Shown one piece after another: positions 13,013 through 13,063 of a stretch of 13,063 bases of DNA (positions are counted from its first letter, which is position 1; every line of letters begins with the position of its first letter). Origin of the DNA: CAIZIN01 sp964483025 (lineage in GTDB: Bacteria > Patescibacteriota > Minisyncoccia > Phycocordibacterales > CAIZIN01); assembly GCA_964483025.1 (NCBI GenBank), contig CAYZZT010000020.1, positions 1 through 13,063 on the forward strand, given 5' to 3'. The notes beneath the pieces are model-generated. The model had not been told where the DNA came from. It searched no databases and saw nothing but the letters and a program-made list of their open reading frames with translations. The translations under genes and the position numbers were made by a program.

Positions 13013-13063
13013 TGTCATCCTTGCGAATGCGAGGATCCATGGATCCTCGCATTCGCAAGGATG
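13013..13063. repeat. REP-like repeat, copy 4: 48-bp perfect palindrome at the window edge
   Basis: Positions 13016-13063 equal their own reverse complement over 48 bp, centred in CCATGG. The half-site reads CATCCTTGCGAATGCGAGG. The left flank TGT suggests the full unit is TGTCATCC...GGATGACA and is cut by the window end. Confidence 0.85.

Overview
The window most resembles a chromosome segment of a Candidate Phyla Radiation bacterium (Patescibacteria, probably a Parcubacteria-type lineage). This is inferred from a split transketolase, a compact SecA with a short helical scaffold region, a winged-helix/Cas2-fold protein of a kind common in these genomes, AT-rich spacers, promoters almost touching start codons, and an unusual density of short dispersed repeats. 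No rRNA, tRNA or CRISPR array is visible, so the placement is not proven. Every gene I accept lies on the minus strand, so the right end is upstream.

Layout, right to left in transcription order: secA, a DedA/VTT membrane protein and a two-helix membrane protein with a coiled-coil tail (12762 to 9141); a MYG1-family DHH-type protein and the GTPase obg (8799 to 6920); a winged-helix/Cas2-like gene bracketed by 47-bp perfect inverted repeats (6845 to 6092); gatB (5955 to 4420); a 200-bp repeat with long inverted ends (4422 to 4223); gap and a small membrane protein (4150 to 2773); then a carbon cluster of rpiB, a divergent ribulose-phosphate 3-epimerase, and transketolase N- and C-terminal subunits (2697 to 1, the last cut by the window edge).

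The metabolic genes fit together. RpiB, the epimerase homologue and transketolase are the non-oxidative pentose phosphate steps, which interconvert ribose 5-phosphate with glyceraldehyde 3-phosphate and fructose 6-phosphate; Gap is the next glycolytic step. GatB, Obg and SecA are housekeeping genes of translation, ribosome assembly and secretion.

The most unusual content is the repeats. Two families occur in frame inside conserved enzymes: an ACGCAGAC-type repeat encodes nearly the same peptide (QT[N/D]ADGTQTDAD) in both Gap and GatB, and a 54-bp foldable palindromic element in gatB has an intergenic sister copy before rpiB. A third family shows three hairpins whose stems differ in sequence between two copies but keep pairing, joined by invariant linkers, suggesting a structured nucleic acid. 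Other repeats are nested inside one another or sit exactly at stop codons. Together with the palindrome-flanked Cas2-like gene, these are the best candidates for undescribed biology.
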